7,263 nt of DNA from Pseudomonadota bacterium (GCA_022573605.1 JACZTQ010000161.1:1-7263), one strand, 5' to 3'. Counted from the stretch's first letter, positions 1 to 5,997 are shown. Notes: generated by a model from the sequence alone, not told the origin. Program-made: numbers and translations.

Positions 1-30
1 GATCCGCGCCGGCTGCTGATGGACCTGTAA
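1..30 (+). CDS. odhB: 3' end of dihydrolipoamide succinyltransferase (2-oxoglutarate dehydrogenase E2), partial
   Basis: Frame 1 from the first base reads DPRRLLMDL and then TAA. This matches the usual carboxy terminus of E2 acyltransferases of the 2-oxoglutarate dehydrogenase complex, which commonly end in a D-P-x-R-L-L-L-D-L type sequence. In that complex E2 transfers the succinyl group from its lipoyl arm to CoA in the TCA cycle. Only nine codons are visible, so the call rests on this short motif and on lpdA, the E3 subunit of the same complex, lying downstream on the same strand. The E2 of another 2-oxoacid dehydrogenase (pyruvate or branched-chain) is possible but fits the ending less well. 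Most of the gene lies outside the window. Confidence 0.75.
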   Translation, partial: DPRRLLMDL

Positions 31-45
31 GGGCAAGTCCTGGCG

Positions 46-678
46 ATGAACGCCGAGCGCAAGATCCTGTCGATCGGCATCGACGGCATGTGGATGCCGA
101 TGGATTTCGCCCGCCTGCTGCACCTGGTGGTCCGGTTCTACCGGCTGGAGCAGTTGATCGTGCTCCCGCGCACCGGCGGGGCGAACTTCTTCGACGCCCG
201 GCTGGATGCGGTGGTGCTGAAATACCTGGCCGCGTTCGACTGGATCGCGGCCCCGCTGATGAGCGAGAAATTCAACGAAAGCTACGCCAGGTCGGAGGAT
301 TTCGTGCGCGATTTCGGGGTCTCGGACCTGCGCGTCCACCGCATCCGCTTTGATCCCACCGGGGCCTCGCCGGGGTGCATCGAGTTTGTCGGCATCGGCT
401 CGATCGTCGACACGATCTTCGATGTTTTCCGCAACGTCCTGCGCATCAAGCAATCGAGCCCGGTCGGCGCCGACGACAGCCGGGGCCAATCCGGCGATAT
501 CGAGGTCATGTATGCGCGCAACATGAAAGCGAAGGCGAATCTGATGAAGGATATGGGGTATTCGGATGCGGAACTGCATGCGATCGTTTCCCCCTCGGTC
601 GAGGATCTGCACTTCATCTCGAACGCGATGACGCAAGGCAAGATCGTGGCGGTGGAGAAACCGCTGTTGGCGCGCTAA
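46..678 (+). CDS. Uncharacterised 210-residue protein between odhB and lpdA
   Basis: I do not recognise this protein with confidence. It starts at an ATG 15 nt after the odhB stop, without a strong Shine-Dalgarno sequence, and ends 30 nt before lpdA, so it is probably co-transcribed with both. There is no signal peptide and no clear membrane helix, so it is probably cytoplasmic. Residues 1-60 look like an alpha/beta segment (KILSIGIDGM, then a hydrophobic helix FARLLHLVVRFYRLEQLIVL). Residues 107-120 carry a S-P-G-x-x-E-F-x-G-x-G sequence. A charged helical C-terminal part follows, with a D-x-G-Y-S-D-A-E-L stretch near residue 170. The SPG-x-x-EF-x-G element followed by a helical tail recalls a scattered class of uncharacterised bacterial proteins; this is from memory and unverified. 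The reading frame is real by context and codon pattern. G+C over 481-600 is about 56 percent (67 of 120), lower than in many neighbouring stretches. Confidence 0.8.
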   Translation: MNAERKILSIGIDGMWMPMDFARLLHLVVRFYRLEQLIVLPRTGGANFFDARLDAVVLKYLAAFDWIAAPLMSEKFNESYARSEDFVRDFGVSDLRVHRIRFDPTGASPGCIEFVGIGSIVDTIFDVFRNVLRIKQSSPVGADDSRGQSGDIEVMYARNMKAKANLMKDMGYSDAELHAIVSPSVEDLHFISNAMTQGKIVAVEKPLLAR

Positions 679-694
679 ACACCAATGGACAAGC

Positions 695-700
695 AAGGAG
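695..700 (+). promoter_or_regulatory. Shine-Dalgarno sequence of lpdA
   Basis: AAGGAG lies 8 nt before the ATG at 709. It decides the lpdA start: the in-frame ATG at 685 would place this ribosome binding site inside the coding sequence and would add eight residues (MDKQGDFP) ahead of the conserved MADYDVVVIGGG start. Confidence 0.85.
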
Positions 701-708
701 ATTTCCCT

Positions 709-2094
709 ATGGCCGACTATGATGTGGTTGTGATCGGCGGCGGCCCGGGGGGCTATGTCTGCGCCATCCGGGCGGCCCAGCTTGGCCTGAAGGTGGCCTG
801 TGTCGAGGGCCGCGGCGCGCTTGGGGGCACCTGCCTCAATGTCGGCTGCATTCCCTCGAAGGCGCTGCTGCATGCCACCGAGATGGTGCACGAGGCGGAG
901 ACGAATTTCGCGCGTATGGGGATCACCGCCAAGGGGATCTCGGTCGATGTGCCGAAAATGCTCGCCTACAAGGACAACACCATCAAGGCCAGCACCCAGG
1001 GTATCGAGTTCCTGTTCAAGAAGAACAAGGTCGACTACGTCAAGGGCTGGGGCGAGATCGTCTCGGCCTCGGAGGTCAAGGTCGGCGACCAGATCTTGGC
1101 GACCAGGAACATCGTCATCGCCACCGGCTCCGAGCCCGCCAGCCTGCCCGGGGTCGAGGTCGACGAGAAGCGGGTGGTGACCTCGACCGGGGCGCTGGAG
1201 CTGAAAACCGTGCCGAAGAAGCTGGTGGTGATCGGCGCCGGGGCGATCGGGCTTGAGCTGGGGTCGGTCTGGGCGCGGCTGGGGGCGCAGGTCACGGTGA
1301 TCGAGTTTCTCGATGTCGTCATCCCGGGCCAGGACGGCGAGGTGCAGAAGCATTTCCAGCGCATCCTGAAGAAGCAGGGCATGACATTCGTTCTCGGCGC
1401 TGCGGTGCTGGGGGTCGAGAAGCTGAAGACCAAGCTGAAGGTCACCTACCGGAAGCGCAAGGACGACAGCGAGCATGTCGTCGATGCCGATGTGGTGCTG
1501 GTGGCAACCGGCCGGCGCCCCTACACGCAAGGGCTGGGGCTGGAGGCGGCGGGGGTGGAGACCGAGCGCGGCATGGTCAAAACCGACGCCCGCTGGCGCA
1601 CCAATGTCGCCGGCATCTGGGCCATCGGCGATGTCATTGCCGGGCCGATGCTGGCCCACAAGGCCGAGGACGAGGGCATTGCGGTGGCCGAGGAGATCGC
1701 CGGCAAGCACGGCCATGTGAACTACGGCGTCATCCCCGGCGTGATCTACACCGCCCCCGAGGTCGCCTCGGTCGGCCAGACCGAGGAGCAACTGAAGCAG
1801 GCCGGGCGCAAATACAAGGTGGGCAAGTTCCCCTTCATGGCCAACGCCCGGGCCAAGGCGAATTTCGCCTCCGAGGGCTTCGTCAAGCTGCTGGCGGATG
1901 CCGAAACCGACCGCATCCTCGGTTGCCATGTGATCGGCCCGGCGGCGGGCGACCTGATCCACGAGATCTGCGTGGCGATGGAATTCGGCGCCTCGGCCCA
2001 GGACCTGGCGCTGACCTGCCACGCCCATCCGACCTTCTCCGAAGCGATGCGCGAGGCGGCGATGGCCTGCGGCGACGGGGCGATCCACGCCTGA
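709..2094 (+). CDS. lpdA: Dihydrolipoamide dehydrogenase (E3 of 2-oxoacid dehydrogenase complexes)
   Basis: This FAD-dependent, homodimeric disulfide oxidoreductase reoxidises the dihydrolipoyl arm of E2 and passes the electrons to NAD+. The 461-residue length is normal for the family. Visible in order are the N-terminal FAD-binding motif GGGPGG (residues 10-15), the redox-active disulfide GGTCLNVGC with Cys42 and Cys47, the NAD-binding loop GAGAIG (176-181), the second FAD motif in the segment ending AIGD (about 305-308), and the C-terminal H-x-H-P-T-x-S-E signature with the catalytic pair His440 and Glu445. All key residues are present, so the enzyme should be active. The start at 709 is set by AAGGAG at 695-700. 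Its place downstream of odhB and one intervening gene marks it as the E3 that most likely serves 2-oxoglutarate dehydrogenase. It could also serve the pyruvate dehydrogenase or glycine cleavage complexes if the genome has no other copy. Confidence 0.97.
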   Translation: MADYDVVVIGGGPGGYVCAIRAAQLGLKVACVEGRGALGGTCLNVGCIPSKALLHATEMVHEAETNFARMGITAKGISVDVPKMLAYKDNTIKASTQGIEFLFKKNKVDYVKGWGEIVSASEVKVGDQILATRNIVIATGSEPASLPGVEVDEKRVVTSTGALELKTVPKKLVVIGAGAIGLELGSVWARLGAQVTVIEFLDVVIPGQDGEVQKHFQRILKKQGMTFVLGAAVLGVEKLKTKLKVTYRKRKDDSEHVVDADVVLVATGRRPYTQGLGLEAAGVETERGMVKTDARWRTNVAGIWAIGDVIAGPMLAHKAEDEGIAVAEEIAGKHGHVNYGVIPGVIYTAPEVASVGQTEEQLKQAGRKYKVGKFPFMANARAKANFASEGFVKLLADAETDRILGCHVIGPAAGDLIHEICVAMEFGASAQDLALTCHAHPTFSEAMREAAMACGDGAIHA

Positions 2095-2116
2095 TTCCGC
2101 CGTTGAGAGGGAGCGG

Positions 2117-2647
2117 ATGGTCAAGCTGCTGGGAATCTCGGGCTCGCTGCGCGCGGGCAGCTACAATTCCATGCTGGTGCGCGAGGCGGCGCGGGTGTTC
2201 GCGCCCGATGAGTTCACCTTCGCCGACCTGCATTTGCCGCTCTACGACGGCGATCTGGAGGCGCGCGGGATGCCGGACGCCGTGCTGACCCTGTGCGACC
2301 GGATCCGCGAAGCGGACGCCATCGTGATCTCGACCCCGGAATACAACAAGAACCCCTCGGGGGTGCTGAAGAACGCGCTCGACTGGGTCAGCCGGGTGCG
2401 CCCGGTGGCGCTGGCCGGCAAGCCGGTGGCGGTGCTCTCGGCGGCGGCCGGGCTGGCCGGGGGCCAGCGCGCGACGGCGGCGCTCTGGCTGATGCTGATC
2501 CCCTTCAAGGTGCGCCTGGTGGCCGAGGCCGAGGTCGCCGTCGGCAATGCTGCCCGCCAGTTCGACGCGGACGGGCGGCTGACCGGCGAGCGATTGGCGG
2601 CGGCGCTGGAGCGCCAGATGTCAGCGCTCCGAGCGGCGAGCGGGTAA
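2117..2647 (+). CDS. NAD(P)H-dependent FMN reductase-family flavoprotein (ChrR/YieF-like quinone or chromate reductase)
   Basis: The 176-residue protein has a single flavodoxin-like fold domain. The N-terminal phosphate-binding loop is GISGSLRAGSYN (residues 6-17). The flavin-contacting P-E-Y-N motif sits at 74-77, followed by S-G-V-L-K-N-A-L-D-W (81-90), the pattern typical of NADPH-dependent FMN reductases such as ChrR, YieF and ArsH relatives. Members are soluble oligomers that bind FMN and reduce quinones, flavins, azo dyes or chromate in vitro; the natural substrate here cannot be read from the sequence. It begins 22 nt after the lpdA stop, with the purine-rich GAGAGGGAG just upstream, so it is probably the last gene of the odhB-lpdA operon. 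A role in redox or quinone homeostasis beside the E3 flavoprotein is inference. Confidence 0.9.
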   Translation: MVKLLGISGSLRAGSYNSMLVREAARVFAPDEFTFADLHLPLYDGDLEARGMPDAVLTLCDRIREADAIVISTPEYNKNPSGVLKNALDWVSRVRPVALAGKPVAVLSAAAGLAGGQRATAALWLMLIPFKVRLVAEAEVAVGNAARQFDADGRLTGERLAAALERQMSALRAASG

Positions 2648-2723
2648 CGCGCCGCAGGCTGCCTTATCCTCCTGTTAACTATTTCGCCCTAGCCCGGTTC
2701 GAAGGGACCGGACGGGGTTTGCC

Positions 2724-5138
2724 GTGATGAACGGGATTTTGACACGCCACTATTTGCGGCGACGATTTTGGATCGCGACGCTGGTGCTGCTCGCGGCCCT
2801 CGCCGTCTCGGCCGGAATCATGCTCCTGGCGGTGCGGGCGCAGGCCGACCGGAGCAGCTACCTGATCGCCTTCCACCATCTCGACGACGCGGCGATGCAC
2901 CTGGAAATGGAACTCGCCCGGCTGTCGCTGGTGCCGGATGGCGTGGCGGCGGACCGGCAGGGGGCGCGCAACGCCTTTGTCGAGTTGCTGACCGAATTCC
3001 GCGCCATCGTCGTTTCGAGTGTGGTCAAGCATGTGCCTGCCGGCGCCGGCGATGGGCGCCAGGGGCGCGACGACCACCTGACCGGGCTCGGCGCCGAATT
3101 CGGCATCGATGCGCTCGAGGCGGCGGCGCGGCGGCGACTCGACCCCGGATCGATGCCCGAAGCGCTGGTGGAGATCTGGGAGCCGGGCGCCGCCGGGTCC
3201 CCGCTCGCACTCGAAGTCGCGATTGCCCGTCTGCTCCGGCTGTCGGCGCCGCTGGTGCGCGGCGAAGGCAATATTTTCAGCGCCGAGCGGCGGCGGTTCG
3301 ATGAGATCGAGACCCTCGCCGTCAGGCATATCCAGCCGGCGATCGCCCGGGTGATGAAGGTTCTCGATGCCGAGGGCAACCGCATCGCCGATGCGTCGGT
3401 CCTCTTCGTCCTTGCCCTGGCGGGCCTCGGCTGCGCCGCCGTGCTGTTCAATCTGTTCGTCATCTTCCGGCCGCTGGAGCGCACGGTGATGGCGAACCAG
3501 GCGGAAATCATCGACCAGCGCGACCAGGCGATGGCGGCGCGGATCGCCAAGCGCAACTTCCTCTCGGTGGTCAGTCACGAGTTGCGCACGCCGATGAACG
3601 GGGTGCTGGGGTTCGCCAGCCTGCTGGCCGCCTCGGAGCTCAAGCCCGGACAACGCAAGCAGGTCGAGATCATCCAGTCATCGGGCAAGGCCCTGCTGGC
3701 GCTGGTCGACGATCTCCTCGATTTTTCCAAACTGGAGGCCGGGTCGCTGGAGCTCGAGGAGGAGAATTTTTCGGTCGAGGAGGTGGTCTGCGGCGTCGTC
3801 ACCCTGCTGCGCGCCGGAGCCGCCGCCAAGCGCCTGGAGATGAGCGTCTATCTCGATGCCCGGCTGCCGGAGTGGTCGCGCGGCGACGCCAACCGGCTGC
3901 GCCAGGTGCTGATGAACCTGGTGGGCAACGCGATCAAGTTCACCGACCGCGGCCATATCGGCGTCGAGGCGCGCGAGGTTTCCGCGGCGCCCGGCCCGAG
4001 CGGCGGCTGCGAGCTGGAGTTCGTGGTCGGCGACACCGGAATCGGCATCCCTTTCGACAAGACGGAGCTGATCTTTGAGAGCTTTACCCAGATAGATGAT
4101 CGCGCCCGGCGCAACTCCGGCGGCACCGGGCTGGGGCTGGCGATCTGCAAACAGCTGATCGACCGGATGGGCGGCCGGATCTGGGTCGAGAGCACGCCGG
4201 GGGCCGGCTCGAGCTTCTTCGTGCGCGTTCCGCTGGCCGAGGCGGCGCCGCCGGTGGCCGGGCCGGGGTGGCGCGCCGAAGCGCTCGCCGCCCTGTCCGG
4301 GCGCCGGGTGCTGGTGGTCGGCGGCCATCCGGTCAACCGGCGGCTGATCCGGCTCCAGCTCGAATCCTGCGGGCTGCGGGTCGATGACGCCGCCGATGCG
4401 CCGGGCGGCTGGGCGCTGCTGGAGCAAGCGGCCGGCGCGCGCGACCCCTATGGCGCCGCGATCCTCGATCAGGCGATGGGCGATGACGGCGGGGTCGCGC
4501 TGGCCCGGCGGATTCGCGCCGACCGAAGGTTCGACGCGCTGCGCCTGCTGCTGAACTCGCCCGACGGAATCCCCGACCTGGCCGAGGCGCGCAACCTGGG
4601 TTTCGACGCGGTCGAGGCCCAGCCGCTGCTGCCGCGGGCCCTGATCGGCGCGCTGCTCGGGCTGATCGGCGACGATCCGGCCGCCGCCGGCGCGACGCCG
4701 GAGATATCGCCGGGGGAGGCGGACGCGGCGCGCATCCTGCTGGTCGAGGACAACCCGGTCTGCCGGCGCCTGGTGCTGGGGTTGCTGCCGCGCCCGCGCT
4801 ACCGGGTCGATACGGTCGCCGATGGGCTGGCGGCGGTGCGCGCGGTCGCCGGGCGGCCCTACGACCTGGTCCTGATGGACATCAGGATGCCGGTCACCTG
4901 CGGCATCGAGGCGACCCGCCGGATCCGGGCGCTCGGCGGCGGCGCCGGCCGGACGCCGATCATCGCGCTGACCGCGAATGTGGCCGACGAGGATGTGGCC
5001 GAATACCGCGCCGCCGGCATGCGGGACGTGGTCGCCAAACCGATCGACCGGGAGATCCTGCTGGCGGCCGTCGATGCGGCCCTCGCCGCCGCCGTGGCGG
5101 CGAGGGAGGAACCGGTCCCCGAGGCCGGGGCCGAGTAA
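2724..5138 (+). CDS. Membrane-bound hybrid sensor histidine kinase with one degenerate and one intact receiver domain
   Basis: Numbering counts from the GTG at 2724; the ATG at 2727 is an equally good start, and both follow GGACGGGG (2710-2717). The order is: membrane helix at about 15-37, a periplasmic region of about 185 residues with no motif I recognise, a second helix at about 225-248, and a charged linker. HisKA follows with the H-box SHELRTP (phospho-acceptor His285). HATPase_c has the N-box (Asn402 in LVGNAIKFT), G1 DTGIGI (437-442), F-box FESFTQ and G2 GGTGLGLAI (466-474). The first receiver (about 526-645) keeps a candidate Asp582 but has Gly533-Gly534 where the acidic pair should be and Gln633 where the lysine should be. 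The second receiver (about 669-790) is complete: Glu675-Asp676, Asp719 in LMDIRMP, Thr750 and Lys772-Pro773. It should autophosphorylate and relay to Asp719, then to an HPt protein encoded elsewhere. The ligand and output are unknown, and no response regulator is adjacent. Confidence 0.95.
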   Translation: MMNGILTRHYLRRRFWIATLVLLAALAVSAGIMLLAVRAQADRSSYLIAFHHLDDAAMHLEMELARLSLVPDGVAADRQGARNAFVELLTEFRAIVVSSVVKHVPAGAGDGRQGRDDHLTGLGAEFGIDALEAAARRRLDPGSMPEALVEIWEPGAAGSPLALEVAIARLLRLSAPLVRGEGNIFSAERRRFDEIETLAVRHIQPAIARVMKVLDAEGNRIADASVLFVLALAGLGCAAVLFNLFVIFRPLERTVMANQAEIIDQRDQAMAARIAKRNFLSVVSHELRTPMNGVLGFASLLAASELKPGQRKQVEIIQSSGKALLALVDDLLDFSKLEAGSLELEEENFSVEEVVCGVVTLLRAGAAAKRLEMSVYLDARLPEWSRGDANRLRQVLMNLVGNAIKFTDRGHIGVEAREVSAAPGPSGGCELEFVVGDTGIGIPFDKTELIFESFTQIDDRARRNSGGTGLGLAICKQLIDRMGGRIWVESTPGAGSSFFVRVPLAEAAPPVAGPGWRAEALAALSGRRVLVVGGHPVNRRLIRLQLESCGLRVDDAADAPGGWALLEQAAGARDPYGAAILDQAMGDDGGVALARRIRADRRFDALRLLLNSPDGIPDLAEARNLGFDAVEAQPLLPRALIGALLGLIGDDPAAAGATPEISPGEADAARILLVEDNPVCRRLVLGLLPRPRYRVDTVADGLAAVRAVAGRPYDLVLMDIRMPVTCGIEATRRIRALGGGAGRTPIIALTANVADEDVAEYRAAGMRDVVAKPIDREILLAAVDAALAAAVAAREEPVPEAGAE

Positions 5139-5169
5139 TCCCGGCGGCCGGTCCGAATGCCCGCCGGGA
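5139..5169 (+). terminator. GC-rich hairpin directly after the kinase stop codon
   Basis: TCCCGGCGG (5139-5147) pairs perfectly with CCGCCGGGA (5161-5169) around a 13-nt loop, giving a 9-bp stem that starts at the base after the TAA. No T-run follows, so it is not a classical intrinsic terminator. It may stop transcription with Rho or protect the mRNA 3' end. The position supports a 3'-end role; chance pairing in GC-rich DNA cannot be excluded. Confidence 0.4.
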
Positions 5170-5218
5170 GCACCCGATACGGGGTTTCACCCGCTGCTCC
5201 GCCATTGCCGTTGACCGG

Positions 5219-5234
5219 TGCACACGCGTGTGCA
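5219..5234. repeat. Perfect 16-bp palindrome
   Basis: TGCACACGCGTGTGCA equals its own reverse complement with no spacer. A perfect two-fold symmetric site of this length is the kind of sequence a dimeric DNA-binding protein would recognise. Nothing in the sequence says which protein. It has no loop, so it is a poor RNA hairpin. Confidence 0.6.
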
Positions 5235-5249
5235 TGGGCTCAAACCATT

Positions 5250-5266
5250 GATAATGCGGTATTATC
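5250..5266. repeat. AT-rich inverted repeat, 6-bp arms with 5-bp spacer
   Basis: GATAAT (5250-5255) and ATTATC (5261-5266) are inverted around GCGGT. The TATTAT at 5260-5265 resembles a sigma-70 -10 box, but no matching -35 element sits at the proper distance. The ATAA / TTAT halves also resemble the inner arms of XerCD recombination sites, here 7 bp apart. Confidence 0.5.
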
Positions 5267-5285
5267 GAGAAAACATGTTTTCGCG
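5266..5285. repeat. Palindrome with perfect 14-bp core
   Basis: GAAAACATGTTTTC (5269-5282) is a perfect palindrome. With one mismatched pair (5268/5283) the symmetry extends to CG at both outer ends (5266-5267 and 5284-5285). It abuts the preceding inverted repeat, sharing base 5266. The A/T-run arms without a loop suggest a protein-binding or bent-DNA site more than a terminator. Confidence 0.55.
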
Positions 5286-5379
5286 CGGGCACGCATTGCC
5301 AGGCCGTGAAGGCTGGCGGCCCCCACCTGACGCCCGGGCCGGCTCATACCGGCGCGCCGAGACGGCAACGGACCCCGCG

Positions 5380-5868
5380 TCAGCTCGGCAGGTAGGTCAG
5401 CTTGAGACTGTCGAGGGTGACGGACGCGCCGAAACCCGACTGTGCCGAGACGCTGAGCGGCTGCAGCGTGATCTGGTGACGCGACCCGCCGACGAGAACC
5501 CGCGCGCCGACGCCGACACCGACGCTCACCTCGGTCGAGGCGCCGACATAGCCGCCTTCCAGTATGCCCGGCCCGCCGAAGGTTGCCGGCGCCAGCACGG
5601 CCCACTTCAGGATCTGCGCGTCCTTGAAGGAGAGATTGACGCCGAGCTTGCTGATCTCGCCGAGATAGGCGGTCTGCTCGCCACCGGCCGAACGGTAGGT
5701 GCAATCGAAGGTATCCTCGGAGAAGAGGATCACATTGCTGCTATCGGTCAGATGGCAGGTCAGCGTGCCGGCCGCGATGGTGGCGCCGCCTTGTGCCAGG
5801 GCCGGGACCGGTCCGGCGGCCAGCAGACCGAGCGCAACGGCGGTGTTCGCGAGGGTTCTTCCGAGCAT
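5380..5868 (-). CDS. Secreted DUF992 family protein
   Basis: The start is the ATG at 5868-5866, preceded by AGGAG at 6-nt spacing and followed at once by a signal peptide. A longer frame from 5937 would bury the signal peptide and is rejected. The precursor has 162 residues: a basic start (MLGRT), a hydrophobic core (about 8-19) and a probable signal peptidase I site after Ala25 (ALA-QG). The mature part has the hallmarks of DUF992: A-G-T-L-T-C (Cys38), a second cysteine about 18 residues on (Cys56), a G-x-I-S-x-L-G-V segment, W-A-V-L-A-P, and the glycine-valine rich core G-Y-V-G-A-S-T-E-V-S-V-G-V-G followed by L-V-G-G-S and L-Q-P-L-S-V. The two cysteines could form a periplasmic disulfide. 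The family is exported and has no established function that I know of. It lies downstream of xerC but after a 128-nt gap, so it probably has its own promoter. Confidence 0.9.
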   Translation of the reverse strand: MLGRTLANTAVALGLLAAGPVPALAQGGATIAAGTLTCHLTDSSNVILFSEDTFDCTYRSAGGEQTAYLGEISKLGVNLSFKDAQILKWAVLAPATFGGPGILEGGYVGASTEVSVGVGVGARVLVGGSRHQITLQPLSVSAQSGFGASVTLDSLKLTYLPS

Positions 5869-5874
5869 TTCACA

Positions 5875-5879
5875 CTCCT
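5875..5879 (-). promoter_or_regulatory. Shine-Dalgarno sequence of the DUF992 gene
   Basis: On the minus strand AGGAG (CTCCT on plus) lies 6 nt before the ATG at 5868. It fixes the translation start at the signal-peptide methionine and not at the upstream in-frame ATG at 5937. Confidence 0.8.
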
Positions 5880-5915
5880 GGTTGTCACTCCCGAACCCAC
5901 TTGATAGATCGGTTG

Positions 5916-5967
5916 CCGAAGGGCTGCCTGCAAACACGGGGCAATCACGTTTGCTTGCCGCCTTCGG
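5916..5967 (-). terminator. Long imperfect hairpin between xerC and the DUF992 gene
   Basis: CCGAAGG (5916-5922) pairs with CCTTCGG (5961-5967) and GCAAAC (5930-5935) with GTTTGC (5949-5954), around a 13-nt loop. Scattered pairs (C, G, C) join the two helices, with one bulged G and three mismatches. The structure begins 31 nt after the xerC stop and ends about 37 nt before the DUF992 ribosome binding site. No T-run follows on the minus strand. It may be the xerC 3' end, a structured leader of the DUF992 gene, or a protein-binding dyad; the sequence alone does not decide. Confidence 0.4.
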
Positions 5968-5997
5968 GAGCAGGCCAGGGTGGCGGTGGCTGCCCGA

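Larger units (their letters stand above)
5139..5379. other. Non-coding region between convergent genes, with a dyad-rich AT island
   Basis: These 241 bases separate the stop codons of the kinase (+) and the DUF992 gene (-). They hold the hairpin at 5139-5169 and three dyads between 5219 and 5285. Around 5241-5280 the composition falls to 13 G+C of 40 in an otherwise strongly GC-rich window. I found no convincing gene here: the only open frame running rightward from the island is antisense to the DUF992 gene. The stretch 5286-5379 shows only short, weak inverted repeats. Confidence 0.7.

Noticed and set aside
685..708. Upstream ATG that would extend lpdA by eight residues
   Set aside because: The AAGGAG at 695-700 is placed for the ATG at 709, and the E3 family begins near the FAD-binding strand, as the shorter start does.
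2648..2723. Spacer before the kinase gene with an AT-rich pocket (around 2664-2684) and a 5-bp inverted repeat (2694-2698 / 2707-2711)
   Set aside because: A promoter may well exist here, but I could not identify a paired -35 and -10, and the inverted repeat is too short to call a terminator.
2739..2744. TTGACA resembling a -35 promoter box
   Set aside because: It lies inside the first codons of the kinase gene and has no good -10 box at 16-18 nt. It cannot serve the start at 2724/2727.
2679..3653. 324-residue open frame on the minus strand, antisense to the kinase
   Set aside because: It is rich in Arg, His, Pro and Gln with no recognisable domain, and lies opposite a kinase whose domains are clear. 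Long antisense frames are expected in GC-rich codon-biased DNA.
3678..4427. 249-residue minus-strand frame opposite the kinase catalytic core
   Set aside because: It has low-complexity composition without motifs, and it is a shadow of the HATPase_c and first receiver coding sequence.
5302..5353. Short GC inverted repeats (GGCCG/CGGCC and GCCGG/CCGGC) after the DUF992 stop
   Set aside because: The 5-bp stems without a T-run are expected by chance in GC-rich DNA and do not support a terminator call.
5218..5904. 228-residue plus-strand frame starting with GTG inside the palindrome
   Set aside because: It is antisense to the DUF992 gene over most of its length, has no recognised domain and no convincing ribosome binding site. 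The minus-strand gene has a signal peptide and family motifs.
5869..5937. Upstream in-frame ATG for the DUF992 gene
   Set aside because: It would put 23 polar residues ahead of a clear signal peptide, and the AGGAG motif points to the ATG at 5868. The extension also overlaps the hairpin at 5916-5967.
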